From contig JAHLWZ010000993.1 of assembly GCA_020536535.1 (NCBI GenBank), positions 1 to 32,193 of the forward strand: a stretch of 32,193 nucleotides of DNA. The letters run 5' to 3'. This document shows, piece after piece, positions 20,912 to 32,178 of this stretch (position 1 is its first letter; every line of letters begins with the position of its first letter). Origin of the DNA: Pelomyxa schiedti. Its lineage: Eukaryota; Evosea; Pelobiontida; Pelomyxidae. The position numbers and the translations under genes were made by a program. The notes below the pieces were generated by a model that was given only the letters and a program-made list of their open reading frames with translations, was not told where the DNA came from and searched no databases.

Positions 20912-22197
20912 TTATAAAAGTCTGTGAAGGAGCTTGTTTGCCTCTTCTTCACCAACACCGGCTGTACCAAGGCGCCTGTTGGTTGGGTCATGGCAATCAG
21001 ACCCCCCTGTCACGAGAAGGTTGTATCTTGTTGACCATTCCACGACGATTCTTTCCAGTTCTGGTGTGTGGCCAGGGTACCGGGCCTCAAATCCATGCAC
21101 AGGAAGTAACGCAGGTGCTGCTGATGCACAAGTTGTGCTTGGTGACTCTGTGAATCCTGTGTGGAACATTTCGGCCATGAGCTGAATAACTGTACTGACG
21201 GGAGGTAGAACTTCCTACAACGTGCATAAATACAAAAAAAAGAACTTCCATAACTTAGGGAAGAACCTTGTAAAAGGATTCCCCAGGGAATGACCCTGCG
21301 GCAGGATGGGCAAGGATTCTCACTAGTTGTGGGTACTTGTCCAATAGCGGTTTCAAATCAGCAGGCTCCATCCCTGTGTATAGTTGGTCTTTCTACATAT
21401 GACTGAGAAATTCACCAGAGGGTACATATGCAGCACTGTCATTACTTATCAAAAGGTTAATTGTATCAGTTTCAAGACCGCGGGCTTTCAGTGCCAGCAT
21501 GAAGTGCCTTCTTGTCACATTACTTGCGAGAGCCTTTTAATAAAAGTTGGAAGAAGTTACTGACAAGAAAAACCTCACCTCTATCTCTTCCACAGTCAAG
21601 TCTGTTTTAAGTACTTGCTTAATGGCTCCCGCAGGACCAAATAGGGCATTTATTTTGTCAACTCTTGCCTTGTTAAGGGCATGGCCTCGAGCTAAACTGT
21701 GTCGAATAAGCCTTGGAGACTAGAGATTGTGCAAAAATAAAACATACACACCTGAGGACATGCTCTGCTTCCTCCCTGAATTGTGCATTGTGAAACAAAC
21801 TGGCAGGAATGTACAACAGGTAGTGCAGAGTGCCAACGAAAAACGGGCGAGTGAATCTCAAACTAACTTCAACACCAGGTACAAACTACGAGCACTTTAA
21901 AATTAACAAACCAAAGGGGTGCCGCTTGGAAAGACCAAGCGAGAAGAATAATAAAAAAAAAAAAACAAAAACCTTAATGCCAAGTGCCTGAGCCTCACGT
22001 TCCGCCTCGTCGAGGCCTTAAGGGTATCAGCTTCAGTGTTTTCGAACGAAAGCGAAAACGAAAAAGATACCGGCAAGGGTGTCGTGGTCAGTGACGCCGA
22101 GGACCTTGATGCCCAGATCGCGGGCAACTTGCACCAATTGAGCGGGGGTGTATGTCCCATCAGAGGCCGTCGTGTGGTTGTGCAGATCCCCAAACAT
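20912..22197 (-). CDS. PHP-domain metal-dependent phosphoesterase
   Basis: Seven exons (22197-22071, 22016-21973, 21885-21752, 21711-21579, 21533-21416, 21373-21267, 21214-20912) encode 321 residues in one frame. The polymerase-and-histidinol-phosphatase (PHP) metal-binding motifs are complete: GDLHNHT (His6, His8), TDHDT (Asp37, His38, Asp39), PGVEV (Glu63), ILAHPA (His208), and GSDCHD (Asp294, His296), with HGFEARYPGHT around His261. Order and size match the TrpH/YciV group, whose bacterial members act as nucleoside 3',5'-bisphosphate phosphatases or 5'-3' exoribonucleases (RNase AM). The substrate here is inferred only. No signal peptide or membrane segment is visible, so it is probably soluble. 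The gene ends 289 bases upstream of the receptor-kinase start on the same strand and shares a divergent promoter with the Ras gene. Confidence 0.9.
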
Positions 22198-22544
22198 CTT
22201 GTTGTCTCTGTGGTGTCTCTACGACGGACGGATTTTTGTTTGTTCGGTTGAATCCAAACAGGGAAGAGATTCTGATCAACGTGACTACGACTGGGAGGCA
22301 GTTTGGAATCTGGTTTGTGGAGGTACTTGGACTCGTTCGCTTGTGGGGGGACACATCTGTCCAGCATCGAACCTGTTTTTCAGTTCGCCCTGTTATTTGA
22401 ACCGTTTGGTGCCGCTCGGGGTTTCAAACAATTTCGTTGTCCGTTTTTAAACAAGAAAGAAAATACTGGAAAGATCAAATTAAAAAAACAACAAGGAAAC
22501 CAACAGCAACACCACAACAACCAGCATCGTATTCTGCCAGCAAA
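22198..22544. promoter_or_regulatory. divergent upstream region of PHP phosphoesterase and Ras genes
   Basis: A 347-base gap lies between two outward-pointing start codons. Short A-rich runs precede the Ras start (CAGCAAAATGG gives a good initiation context). I recognise no specific binding site. Several short open frames here overlap on both strands and are treated as chance. Confidence 0.4.
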
Positions 22545-23248
22545 ATGGCGGCGTCTGATATTGAGTACAAATTTGTCGTGATGGGAGGTGGGGCGGTGGG
22601 CAAAAGTTCACTCACGTGCATGTTATGCAAGTCTCACTTGTGAGTATTCCTCATATGAGGTTTTTGTCCTCCTCTAATATCCTTCCCAGCATCGAAGTTT
22701 ACGATCCCACAATCGAGGATAGCTACCGAACTCAATTCGAGACTGAAGATGGTCGCGTAGTAGTTCTCGATATTCTCGACACAGCAGGGCAAGAAGAGTA
22801 TGTCTTTCCCTTGCGTAGTAATTAATAAGTCTCACCCATAACCAGTTACTCTGCTATGCGCGAACAATACATGAGAAGCGGCCAGGGATTCCTGATAGTG
22901 TACAGTATCACATCCCACCAGAGCTTCGAGGAATGCGCCACATTCCGCACGCAGCTGAACCGAACCCTCGACCGCGACGAATTCGACAGCAAGCCGGCAC
23001 CCATTGTTCTCGTCGGCAACAAGTGCGACCTCTCAGACCAGAGACAAGTCACACAGCGCGAGTCCGCGGAATTCGCGTCGGCCAGCGGCTGGAAGAACAT
23101 CGAGACCAGCGCCAAGGCTCACTTCAACGTAGAACAGGCATTCAGGCTACTTGTAAAGGCCGTGGACGAGTGTGATGAGCTTGCCGGGAAGCCCGTGAGG
23201 GGAAAGAAGAAGAAGGCAAAGGCCAAGAAGAGGTGCTCTGTGATGTAA
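22545..23248 (+). CDS. Ras-family small GTPase with polybasic CAAX tail
   Basis: Three exons (22545-22639, 22690-22797, 22846-23248) encode 201 residues; the introns are 50 and 48 bases. The P-loop reads GGGAVGKSS (Gly16 corresponds to H-Ras Gly12; Ala17 replaces Gly13; Lys20, Ser21). The effector loop [10 protein letters not shown] keeps Tyr36, Thr39 and Tyr44, placing it with Ras/Rap/Ral rather than Rho or Rab. Switch II is DTAGQED (Gln65 equals Gln61). Guanine-binding motifs NKCD and ETSAK are present. The tail is strongly basic ([10 protein letters not shown]) and ends CSVM, which predicts farnesylation and K-Ras4B-like plasma-membrane targeting. It should act as a GTP switch upstream of kinase or cytoskeletal pathways. 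The Gly13-to-Ala change is notable because position 13 controls nucleotide exchange in human Ras. It converges with the proteasome gene, with 122 bases between the stops. Confidence 0.95.
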
Positions 23249-23370
23249 AATACAAAATACATATCATCCACCAAAGAGGAAAAATCAAGTGTATTGTAAA
23301 AATTATTCTTATCTGGAATTGTTTCTTTTTTCTTCTTCCTTCTTTCTTTCACAACAATCCCCTTGTGTTG

Positions 23371-24251
23371 TTATGAGGACGAGGGTGAGTACATGTTGTC
23401 TTGGCGGTAGGGTGTTGAAGTTTGTGGGTCGGCCGATTGTGGTGGAGGTCGAAACACGGTTTGTACTCCTTTGTCTGTGACCACTTTGACTGTGCAGTGG
23501 TAAATAAACAAAGTAAAAACGGAGAAGAGAAAGGAAAGAAAAAGGGAATGATCGTACTAATGAAATGCGGAGCATTGAGGAGAAGTCGCTTTTGTATTTC
23601 CGCCACAGCTCTCTGTAGCAACTCAAGCCCCTCTGGCAAAGTCATATCCTTCCTCCAGTATTTGTCAAATAAACCCAGGACAAACATCCCACCGTAGCCG
23701 TGCGCAGCAAACGGCACCCTCTGCATATTCCCAAGGTAATCAACGAAGTACAAGGAAGACTTGTTTCCTTTATCCAAACCACCAATAAGCACGTTGCACA
23801 TGAAAGGGCCATGGCGAATAGCATAAGCTAGCTCCTCTCTCACCCAACTAGCTGTTGCTTGGGTGGACAACTTAACACCTATTTTCACGTTAATACATAA
23901 TCGTTTTTAATCAAATTGTAAGCAATAAGCAAAATTGATAGCGTATCGGCGGGGCTAAAACATTACAATTTACGAATACCAATTATTGCATTTATTTTAT
24001 CGTGATTTTTTTTCCCCCCGCTCCTTTTTACCTGTCCTTAAGGTATGCAGGGTTATGTTCTTCTGAGTGTATTGGCAAAATTGCCCCCTGTCGGCATCTT
24101 CGCCCTGGCATGCCATAATTTTGTTGTCGTCGAGCTTGAAGGTCTTGTCTTCGTCATTCTTGAGCACGAATATAGATCTGCTGCACGTGCTGTCGCTAGC
24201 CACCAACACCCATCCCGGTCCGCTAATACCCAGCACAGAGTCCGTCATCAC
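23371..24251 (-). CDS. PSMB2: 20S proteasome beta subunit, PSMB2 (beta-4) type
   Basis: Three exons (24251-24032, 23878-23558, 23489-23371) encode 219 residues; introns are 153 and 68 bases. The start MMTDSVLGISGPGWVLVASD aligns with the PSMB2 family, which has no propeptide and no catalytic N-terminal threonine. It is therefore a structural, non-proteolytic subunit of the inner beta ring. Further family segments are YTQKNITLHTLRTG, SLYFVDYLGNMQRVPFAAHG and LELLQRAVAEIQKRLLLN. The C-terminal 40 residues are extended, Pro/Ser-rich and variable, beyond the usual end of about 201 residues. Divergent from the coiled-coil gene and convergent with the Ras gene. Confidence 0.93.
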
Positions 24252-24503
24252 TGTTTGTTTTTGGTTTTTCTTTGTTTTTATTTTTTTTTCCGAGTTTTTC
24301 CTTTCTGAAGTGCCGAGACGTTTGACAGGTTTTGTTCTTGGCGTGCTTTGTAGGGATATCCACCCGAAGGGATGTGTGGTAAAGTTGGAGTCCTGAAGCG
24401 ATTACAACATCGAAAACTGGGTTCGGTTCCCTCATACTCCACGGTTCCCCCTAATTCCTTACAAATCGGCTGCGTTATTTATTATTTATACCTCAGGTAA
24501 ATA
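24252..24503. promoter_or_regulatory. upstream region between PSMB2 and the coiled-coil gene
   Basis: A 252-base gap lies between outward-pointing start codons, so it probably carries both promoters and 5' leaders. T-rich on the left side (24259-24300), with a TTATTTATTATTTATA-like AT-rich patch at 24475-24490, 15-30 bases before the right-hand start. I name no specific factor site. Confidence 0.35.
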
Positions 24504-27402
24504 ATGGCGACGATGCCTGAACAGAGGACGAATGCTTGGTAGCCACTGAATACATAATCTCTAACACTCAGTCATTTTGGCCTCAGTGGTTCAGGAGTTG
24601 AAGACAAGGGTGGATGTGTTGCTTCCAAGTGCACATTACACTACAATCTCGTATCAATGGATTGCTGGTATGGCCCCCCTCCTTGCATTACAGCATTTTT
24701 GGTACGCAGCTCGTCTTCTGAATCCCCTACTGTATCTCGCACTGCCGGGGTTCGACAGAGAGGAGGCCATAAAAACTCAACACAAAACAACCCTAAATGT
24801 TCATCCTTTGGGAAATGATGGGATGACTGTTTATCTTACTCATGCCACAAGAGCACGAATTGGTATTTTCATTTATTTTTGGTGTTTTTGAGAGACGATG
24901 GAGGGCGACAACCACAGTGCACCGGAGATCCTGGACGAGATCCTCTGTTCCGCTATTTGTAGACTGGGTAGATCTTTACCGTCTTTTCTCCTTAACACAC
25001 AACTACATTGTGCAGTGCATGTGCCACCACGTAACGTTAACAACTACAAAGGGGGCGCGGAACCGGGTGCGTTGAGCGCTGTTGTTGCTCAGAACGAGAC
25101 GGGATTGACAACTGCGAGGTGTGCCATTGATGACTTTGACGGCCGATTTGCGCCGAGTGACGAGCAGTCGACGGCAAGACCGGCGCTCGAGCCGATCAAA
25201 TTGAAGAGGGATGTGCTGGAGGGCACGCTAGTTCCTGAAAAACTGCTCCAAGAGAGGACCGAACCCCTGCCCCTGTGTGGATTTGATTCCCTTTGTGACA
25301 AGTTATCCGTGGTACTGCCACTCGTTCTGGGACTCGCGTCTCTTTAATTCCCTGTTTAAAAGGACGACATTCCTGAGAGTGAATTGCGACTACTTGTCGA
25401 GGACATGAAGAAGTGTGTTGGTGCTGTGAAGGAAACATTGCAAAAAACCGAGCTTCATCGTGATGATGAACAAGTGGAATCCATTCTGCACTTGTTGGTA
25501 TCAATTTCCGAAGAGATCATTCCAGTATGTGCACACGAAAAAAGCTATGACTGATCTCTATTAAAACTCTCTTTCCCAGTTGGCCAAAGTTCCAGATCTC
25601 TCGTCTACTATAGAACGATTGAATAAAGAAACTGTGCTTCCACTCCAACAAAGATATGAGGAGTCCAAAGCAGCCCGCAGCACCATCGACCCGCTTGCCA
25701 ACCCAGAAGCTGTAAGTAGATCCTTTTGTTTTTATCATCAACTGGAGTTAGTACTGTGAGGAAGACAACAACTGCTTCTCGGCCCGTGACAAAATGATCA
25801 AAGATCATTCCATCTTGGACGGTATCCACAAATACGCTGAAGAGAACTTACATTTTAAGTACATGTCTCCTTTTTTTTTTTTTTGCAAAAAGTAAACTGT
25901 TGCTCACATCTTCCCAGGGGTGTTAATAAAAATCTTCATGAAGACTTGGAACACACCACTTCTGCAGCACTACAGTCTTTGGAAGCCGAACATTCAATAG
26001 ACACTGTTGATATAACGTACTCCAGTACCATTTCCTGAAAGGCGAATTCTCACTTCGAAAAACAGGTGCATTGAAAATGGATGTGTCGAACTTGGTAAAG
26101 AATTGGAGTCAGTAATCACAGATCTATCAAAAAGAAAGATGGCGCTGTTAAAAAGACGGGAAAAGGGGGAAAAGGACGTTCAGATTATGGAGTTGCTTAT
26201 GGCAGCTCTTTTGGTGAGTACCCTCTAAGATTCATTTTCAAATGCCTGACTTTTTCCCGTTGCAGAAAAAACACCGAGATCAAGTCGAAGAAAACAAGCA
26301 TGATACCAAAGAAATTGATCTTATTGATTCCCACATCACTCCCGAAACTGGGACCCTGCATGCAGAACAGTCTTCAAAACTGGAAGTTGCCGAGGCCCGT
26401 ATAAAGCAGCTTTCCATTCGGGTCCATTTTACCCCTTTGTTTTGTCCTCGATAATCTCACTCAGAACGAGGACTGCACTTGGCGAATGGAAGCCTGGAAA
26501 ACAGTACAAAAAGCCAGTACTTTCCTCCAATCCTGCGAGCAGGTTACTTAAGCTGAAGAAAGAAAGAGAACTTCCTGGCCAATTTTTTGTTATACACAGA
26601 TAATGAAGACCCGGGCAGATGAATATTTCAGTGCACACCAAACCGAGTTGAATCACCTCCGAGAACAACTTCTTATGCTACTGGAAGAACTTAGTATATT
26701 AGATAAATTGAGTAAACAGCAACTAACTCCATCACCAACAGCTGTCAAGCAATCGGACTGCAATCATCAGGTAGAATTCATATGAATTACCTTACTTTTG
26801 CCTAACTCTCTACCAGTTGACTCTCCTCAAAGAAAAAGTTGCTTCTGAAGAAAACAAACAACTTCAATGCATCAAGACAAGTCATAGAATATCTGATAAG
26901 CAACGGGAAGGGTTGGCTTCCAAAAAGGAAGATGTGGTGTGTTTCCCTCTCACACAATATGCACTGAATGAATCCCATGCAGAGAAAAATGGAAGAACTC
27001 CGGGATCACCTTACAGACAAGATCGGATTCCTGCAAGACTACCACACCCAGCTCATGGTGGACGCTCTTAAAGGAGAGAAAAAAGAAGTCTGCGGTAGCT
27101 CTTCAAATGAGCCTGCACCGAAAATGACTGATCTGGAGGTTCACACAAAATCTGGCACTCACCATTGGAAGAATGCCGTTGAAGGTTGTTATTCCCAGTA
27201 TCATTGCACATACACTGACCATTTACAACCAGTTATGGGCATCGTCTCCGCAACCCGGTCATTCAACCTGCTTAAAGAAGAGTTAGAACGAGACAAGGTG
27301 AAGATGGAAGAGAAACAGCGAGAGATCAAGAGACTGACGGAGTACCTCGAGTCCCAAGCCCGACAGCAACCACTTTTCCTGCCCGGTTCCGGCCTGGAGT
27401 GA
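24504..27402 (+). CDS. long coiled-coil protein of unknown function
   Basis: The secure part starts at ATG 24898 (MEGDNHSAPEILDEIL) and has 12 exons: 24898-24967, 25016-25311, 25363-25524, 25580-25711, 25752-25858, 25918-26016, 26066-26213, 26266-26421, 26465-26542, 26600-26770, 26817-26936, 26983-27402. That is 652 residues in frame. From 25363 on it is mainly amphipathic helix with heptad-like spacing (LRLLVEDMKKCVGAVKETL, IERLNKETVLPLQQRYEE, LESVITDLSKRKMALLKRR, LNHLREQLLMLLEELSILD). This suggests a structural role such as cytoskeletal, centrosomal or kinetochore scaffolding, which is inference. The first intron (48 bases) is in frame and may be retained. An upstream start at 24504 can be joined through four very short introns (24539-24571, 24610-24629, 24668-24693, 24863-24892) to add 95 residues, giving about 747; that part is uncertain. 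Confidence 0.65.
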
Positions 27403-27828
27403 GCCTCATTTCCTCATCTTCCTCTTGGCCTACACTCTTCATCCCTCTCCCCTACAAAAGCTGATTTAAACAAAACATTCCCCATAATCCCACTTTGTCG
27501 ACCAGCAACGCACCTATTTCTTGCCCGGGTTTACTCGGCGCCCAAGCGCCAGTACATAGTGTGTTCAGTCGATTGTTTTGGGAGTAAAGAAGGTCCGCCA
27601 GTCAACAAAAGGACCGGAGGCCGATACCCACTCCCCAAAGCTAGTGCGATTTAATTCCACCCCACATACACAGTGTTGTTTGTTGAGGGTGAAGGTAGAA
27701 TGCCACATTTGATACTGACACTAGCCAGTACAGAATTGAGGTTCTATTTTTATTTGTTTATGTAGTTTCTGGTGGTGTGGTGAAGTCTGTGGGTGGGGTT
27801 GTGTAATGTTGGAACTACGGAATTAGCT
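27403..27828. other. region between convergent gene ends
   Basis: This 426-base gap lies between the stops of the coiled-coil gene (plus) and exportin-2 (minus), so it should hold both 3' untranslated regions and polyadenylation sites. The left part is pyrimidine-rich just after the stop. I see no gene, RNA or repeat. Confidence 0.5.
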
Positions 27829-30800
27829 TCACAAATAGTGGGCATTTTGTGACAGCCAATCAGCCAAAACAGTGTAGGATTTAACCTTGTTGGGGTTAGA
27901 GTGAATTTGTAATGTGTTGTTGCGCATACCTGCGGTTGTGACTGGATGAGGGAAGTGATGCATCTTAGGAAGTACTGCTTGGGGTCAAGTGCCCCTATAA
28001 AGCGTACAGAAGGTTTGGATTCATCTGGGAGAGCGCATTTGAGTTGTGCAAAAGCGAGATCTGAATAGTTGGAGTTGTTAGTGGGCACCTGATCTAATTT
28101 TCAAGTTTGGTGTGATACCTTCATCATCCACTGCTTCCTCTCCATCATCATCCTCCTCGTTTACCCAAGGTGGGGTTTGCAACAATTGGATTATCAGCAT
28201 AACCAGCTGGCACCTAGAGAAAGATAGTCAGGTAGAGGCACCAAATTTACTTGACACTCACCATAATGTTGAAATAGATGGAGAAAATAGATTGGGAAAG
28301 CTGCAAACAATTTTCGTGGCGGCAGTGGCTGCTGCTGACCGTTCTTCGTTCATAAGATATGGTGCTCGTTTCAATAACAGATCAATGTTTTGAAGAAACG
28401 ATCTGCACAGAAGAATCAAAAAAAAGAATGAAAACGAGCAGAGAAACTACCCAGGTTGAACCCCTTCAAAAAAACTGGTGATAGTTGGGGGATCATACTT
28501 CAAAACGAATAGGGAGAAAAAGAAAACAGTCAAGTCATGCAGAGTCGCACTTTGCTTCAAAGGCTGTAATGATACTACACACTGCCGAAGATGGTTATAA
28601 CACTTTGGCCTGAGGAAAAGGTCATTGAGGGATGGTAGGAGGGTAAACCTTACAAATCAAGAAACATCAACAAGTTATTTAATAAGGAGAAAGCTTCAGG
28701 AAGAAGATATTTGCGCCGAATAAGCTGTTGGAAGAACCGCAGGATGTCATCCAGGCAACTTCCCACATCCACAGATTTTCTGTTGGTCTACATGAGAAAC
28801 AGGCGGGCATCCAACAAAAAGAGAAAGTACCTGATGCACGCACAGAGAAATTGATTTAAAGGTATACTCAGGCCTTCGTTGCCAAGAAGTGATCCAGTGG
28901 TTTTGGGTAAAAGGTTGGCACACACAGTTGGAGTGGTAGCTGACTGAGTTGCAACCACCGTGAAAAGTTGCAAAATGTATCCAATAAAATCTATAACACA
29001 TGTCATGGTAGGGAGAAAAGCGAAGGAAAATGTACCAGTGTGTGAAGAAATGAAATAAACTATAAGGTTCAGGACCTTTGTTTCAAGTAAAGACATCAAA
29101 AGAGTGTCAGTTGATATGAGGCTGAGGGGAAATGAAGTAAACAAACATCCATTAGACCGTGAAACTTTTTCTTTCAAAATTAGAGACGAACGAACCAGGT
29201 AACTCTTGCAGTTGCCTCAAAAAAGTGATGTGTGAATTCAATTGGAACCCCAATCTGCAGCATCAGTTTGCAAACGGATGATAAGCTCTCAATTAAGAGA
29301 GAAGCTATTTCTCGTGTAATTGAATCGAGTGACATCAATGCCTTCATAAGAGCTTCAGGAAGGAATTAGGGAGAAATCAGTGAGCGACCTTGTTCGAAAC
29401 CAAAGTTTTTACGGGAGAAATAGGTCAAACCTTTCATTGCTTGTGCTCGAGAACAAGGGGAGTTAAGCGCACCAATCAAATTAACGAGTGCCGGTGAAGA
29501 AATATCATTTCGGATTTGTTGGGCGAGTCTGGGTTTTTTTTATCAACAAATTGGGAAAAACCGGTACAGTTACAACCTCAAAAAAATGTGTGATAAAGCT
29601 ATCGAAGAATATGCTTGTATTACGCCATTTGGAGACCTGAGCAATCCAATAATCGTCATGCACAATGATTGTTCTGATTCTGGAGACAGTTTTGGGGCAA
29701 CCTTTGTTGGCTCTAAGAATTATTCAAAAAATAAGGGAAATTACAAAGGGATAAAAAAAGTCCAGAAATTTGAGACACGACGCTACAACAACCGTCGAAG
29801 AAGCTGCTGCAATCTCAGGAAGGATGAATGAAGAGAAGAAGCTATCAATTGGTGAGTTTCGGTTCACCTTCACAAAGTGAGCGGGTGACATCCTGAGGGA
29901 CAAAAAAGGCAACAGTGAGGGTGCAATCAAGGGACTGGGAGTCACACACCCCTTTATAGACATACTGATGAATACGAAAACAGCAGCTTCTTTCGTAATC
30001 CAGATCGTCTCCGCTGGTTGGTTCTGTACGCAAAGAAACTGTAAAAGTTGGGTGGTTACCTAAAACGAGGTACCTGAAGACTGTTGTTCAAAGAGTGCAT
30101 GAGTAATTCAGTTGTTGCTTTTTCATTGTACCCACATAGTGATTGGATCTATCACAGCATCACGAAAGTTTATGAGAGGGGTTTAGGATTACGAGCTCAA
30201 GCAACTTTCTTCGGCGTGTATGGGAGTCGTACCCTTCCATATCCCGTCTAATAAATTCCTCTGGGTCTTCTTCCAGGATCTGCAACTCCGTTTCTAAAAA
30301 TTCACATGAAAAATGAATCACTGGCTAAGTAGAATGCACCCACCACAAAGAGGAGAATTACGAACTACAGACACACACAGTTTACTGTGCAGTTCAGGTG
30401 TATACAACGACTTGATTTCAGGACTCCGGAAAACTGCAGACCAAAATTTGCAGGTCAAAATAAATATCTGCAATGTGAATAAACAACAGAAGTCGGAAAA
30501 AATGGAAAGTAAAGACATTATCATGGTATTGCCTGGTTGTCAGACTCGTGAACAAATCCAAAAAAGTAGTCAATAAACATGAACATAAAGGACTTCCAAC
30601 TTGTCGTGGAAGAACCAAGTAAGACAGGCAACACTTGCAGCAATTCTCCTTGAGCTTGGCAATACCTGCAGGCTCCTTGGGGGAGGAGAGGGATAAGAAT
30701 AACGTGGCTGCAAGCAAGTGTAATACCAATGTTTCACTTGGTGGAGGGTTCCACTCCAAGCATTTGATAATGCTCCCACACCACTGAGGAATGGGAAGAT

Positions 30801-31797
30801 CAGTAACATCACACATCAAAATTTTGTGGTGCAATTTAATGGCGAGTTTCAGGCACTTGAAAGAAGTAAGAGTCATTGCCATAGAGCGTGTTTCTCACTT
30901 GGATTAGGTCATTTGAGGGATTTCCCAAAGATGGTGTTAAATTATTCAAGAGCGCTAACAGAGGAGGAGCAACAAATGAGGAAAACTGTTGCATCTGAGC
31001 ACGTAGTTCGGAATCAGACAGAGGGTCAGAGAAAAACCTTGTGGTGTATTAAAGGGACAATTGCACTACTGTAATTTGACTTTGCCTGCTGCCTAAGGCA
31101 AGAACAATAGTGAGGCTCCCTTGAATCCCTCTTATAGAGGAAAAATCAGTGAATTTTTCAATTAAGGCCTGTGTAGAAAATAAGTTCATTTTTTTGTGGG
31201 TTATTAATGTAACTGGTAATAGAAGACCCCAAGTAGTAGGGCGCTCACGCTTCGCCATTAAAGAGAGTGCTGCTCTTAACTGTTTCAGCTGAGAATGATG
31301 TGTGAAGTCACTCAATGTCAACACCAGTCCCACCACATTTGTAATCAGTGCATATCTTTCATCTTGCGACAAGCACTTGAAGAAAAAGGATTAGAGGTGG
31401 AGTGTTACTGTGGGGTTTTTCTTTATATTTTTTTAGAAATAGACAACGTGCACACAACCAACTGTTAACAGCAAAGAGGAAATTATATTCGTTACAAATG
31501 GAAAAAAGGAAGCACACGCACCGCATGCCAATTGCTTCTGGAAATGAAATTTCTGAACAACACGGCGGCGGAGGCACCACACTGTTCCTGTGACCCCACG
31601 ATGGCCAATAGATCCGCAACCACTGCCGCACTGCAACTGCACGCCGAGGGCGACGGCGCCGCGCTGGCGTCGCTGCTCCCCGTGGGGATCCCGAGCACCG
31701 ACAACAGGTGCGCCTCAGCATCTCGTCGCGGCAACGACGCGTCCACGCGCAGCCCCGCCGACACTTCAACCAGAACACGCAGTTGCTCGCCCTGCAT
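27829..31797 (-). CDS. CSE1: exportin-2 (CSE1/CAS), importin-alpha recycling receptor
   Basis: A HEAT-repeat importin-beta superfamily protein in more than 15 exons, by estimate about 950 residues against about 970 in relatives. The N-terminus at 31797 (MQGEQLRVLVEVSAGL) matches the importin-N domain, with the typical QCGASAAVLFRNFI. Early exons: 31797-31522, 31375-31214, 31168-31086, 31037-30899, then from 30855. The clearest family signature is EDPEEFIRRDMEGYDSHTRR near 30270-30200. Others are DWITKEAAVFVFISM (about 30000), FFSSFILPEIAAASS (about 29820), FTHHFFEAT (about 29200), and the C-terminal SDLAFAQLKCALPDES, ending VLADWLSQNAHYL at 27829. In this family the protein exports importin-alpha from the nucleus with RanGTP. 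One intron is 28 bases (28088-28061), and one (31085-31038) appears to use a GC-AG pair. The GC-rich first exon contrasts with the AT-richer body. Not all exons were resolved. Confidence 0.88.
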
Positions 31798-31877
31798 GCC
31801 CCACCCAATAGATTGCTGATTTGTAGATCAAAGCTGGGGCCCGTTCCATGAATATCCCACGGAGAGCGAAAGGGGGA

Positions 31878-32178
31878 CATTTTGCGTGTGTTGTTCTGAC
31901 GCGTTGAACGCCCGAACAAGCGCAACGCCCGAACAAGCGCAACGCCCGAACAACGTGTAAGATTCGAAAGGGTGAAGGAAATCTAGCCACAGTACGAAAA
32001 CACTTCGAACCCGGGTCCCGTTTGGTCGATCTTTGTAGTTGCATGGATAGACATCACCCCCAACACCTAGTTTCAATTGTTCGGGTTGCGCTTGTTCGGG
32101 CGTTCAACGCGTCTGAACAACACACGCAAAATGCGTAAGTCTAGGGGATCGAAATCCTGCGGGGCTACCGAACTTTTT
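31878..32178. repeat. foldback / MITE-like inverted-repeat element, copy 2
   Basis: This copy is related to the element at 3715-3992. Its left arm is truncated, starting at CATTTTGCGTGTG, while the right arm (32078-32178) is complete and ends CCGAACTTTTTG. The inner arms are longer here and contain about two and a half tandem copies of the 17-mer CGCCCGAACAAGCGCAA (31909-31953). The loop shares GATTCGAAAGGGTGAAGG and the following 25 bases with copy 1, then diverges. It lies 81 bases upstream of the exportin-2 start codon and so falls within or next to that promoter. No protein is encoded. Confidence 0.78.

Noticed and set aside
24898-25347. A 149-codon unspliced frame as a separate small protein
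   Set aside because: It ends in an intron (25312-25362); splicing continues in frame into the coiled-coil exons.
31909-31953. CRISPR-like array from the repeated 17-mer
   Set aside because: The units are directly adjacent with no spacers, and the host is eukaryotic. It is a short tandem repeat inside the foldback element.
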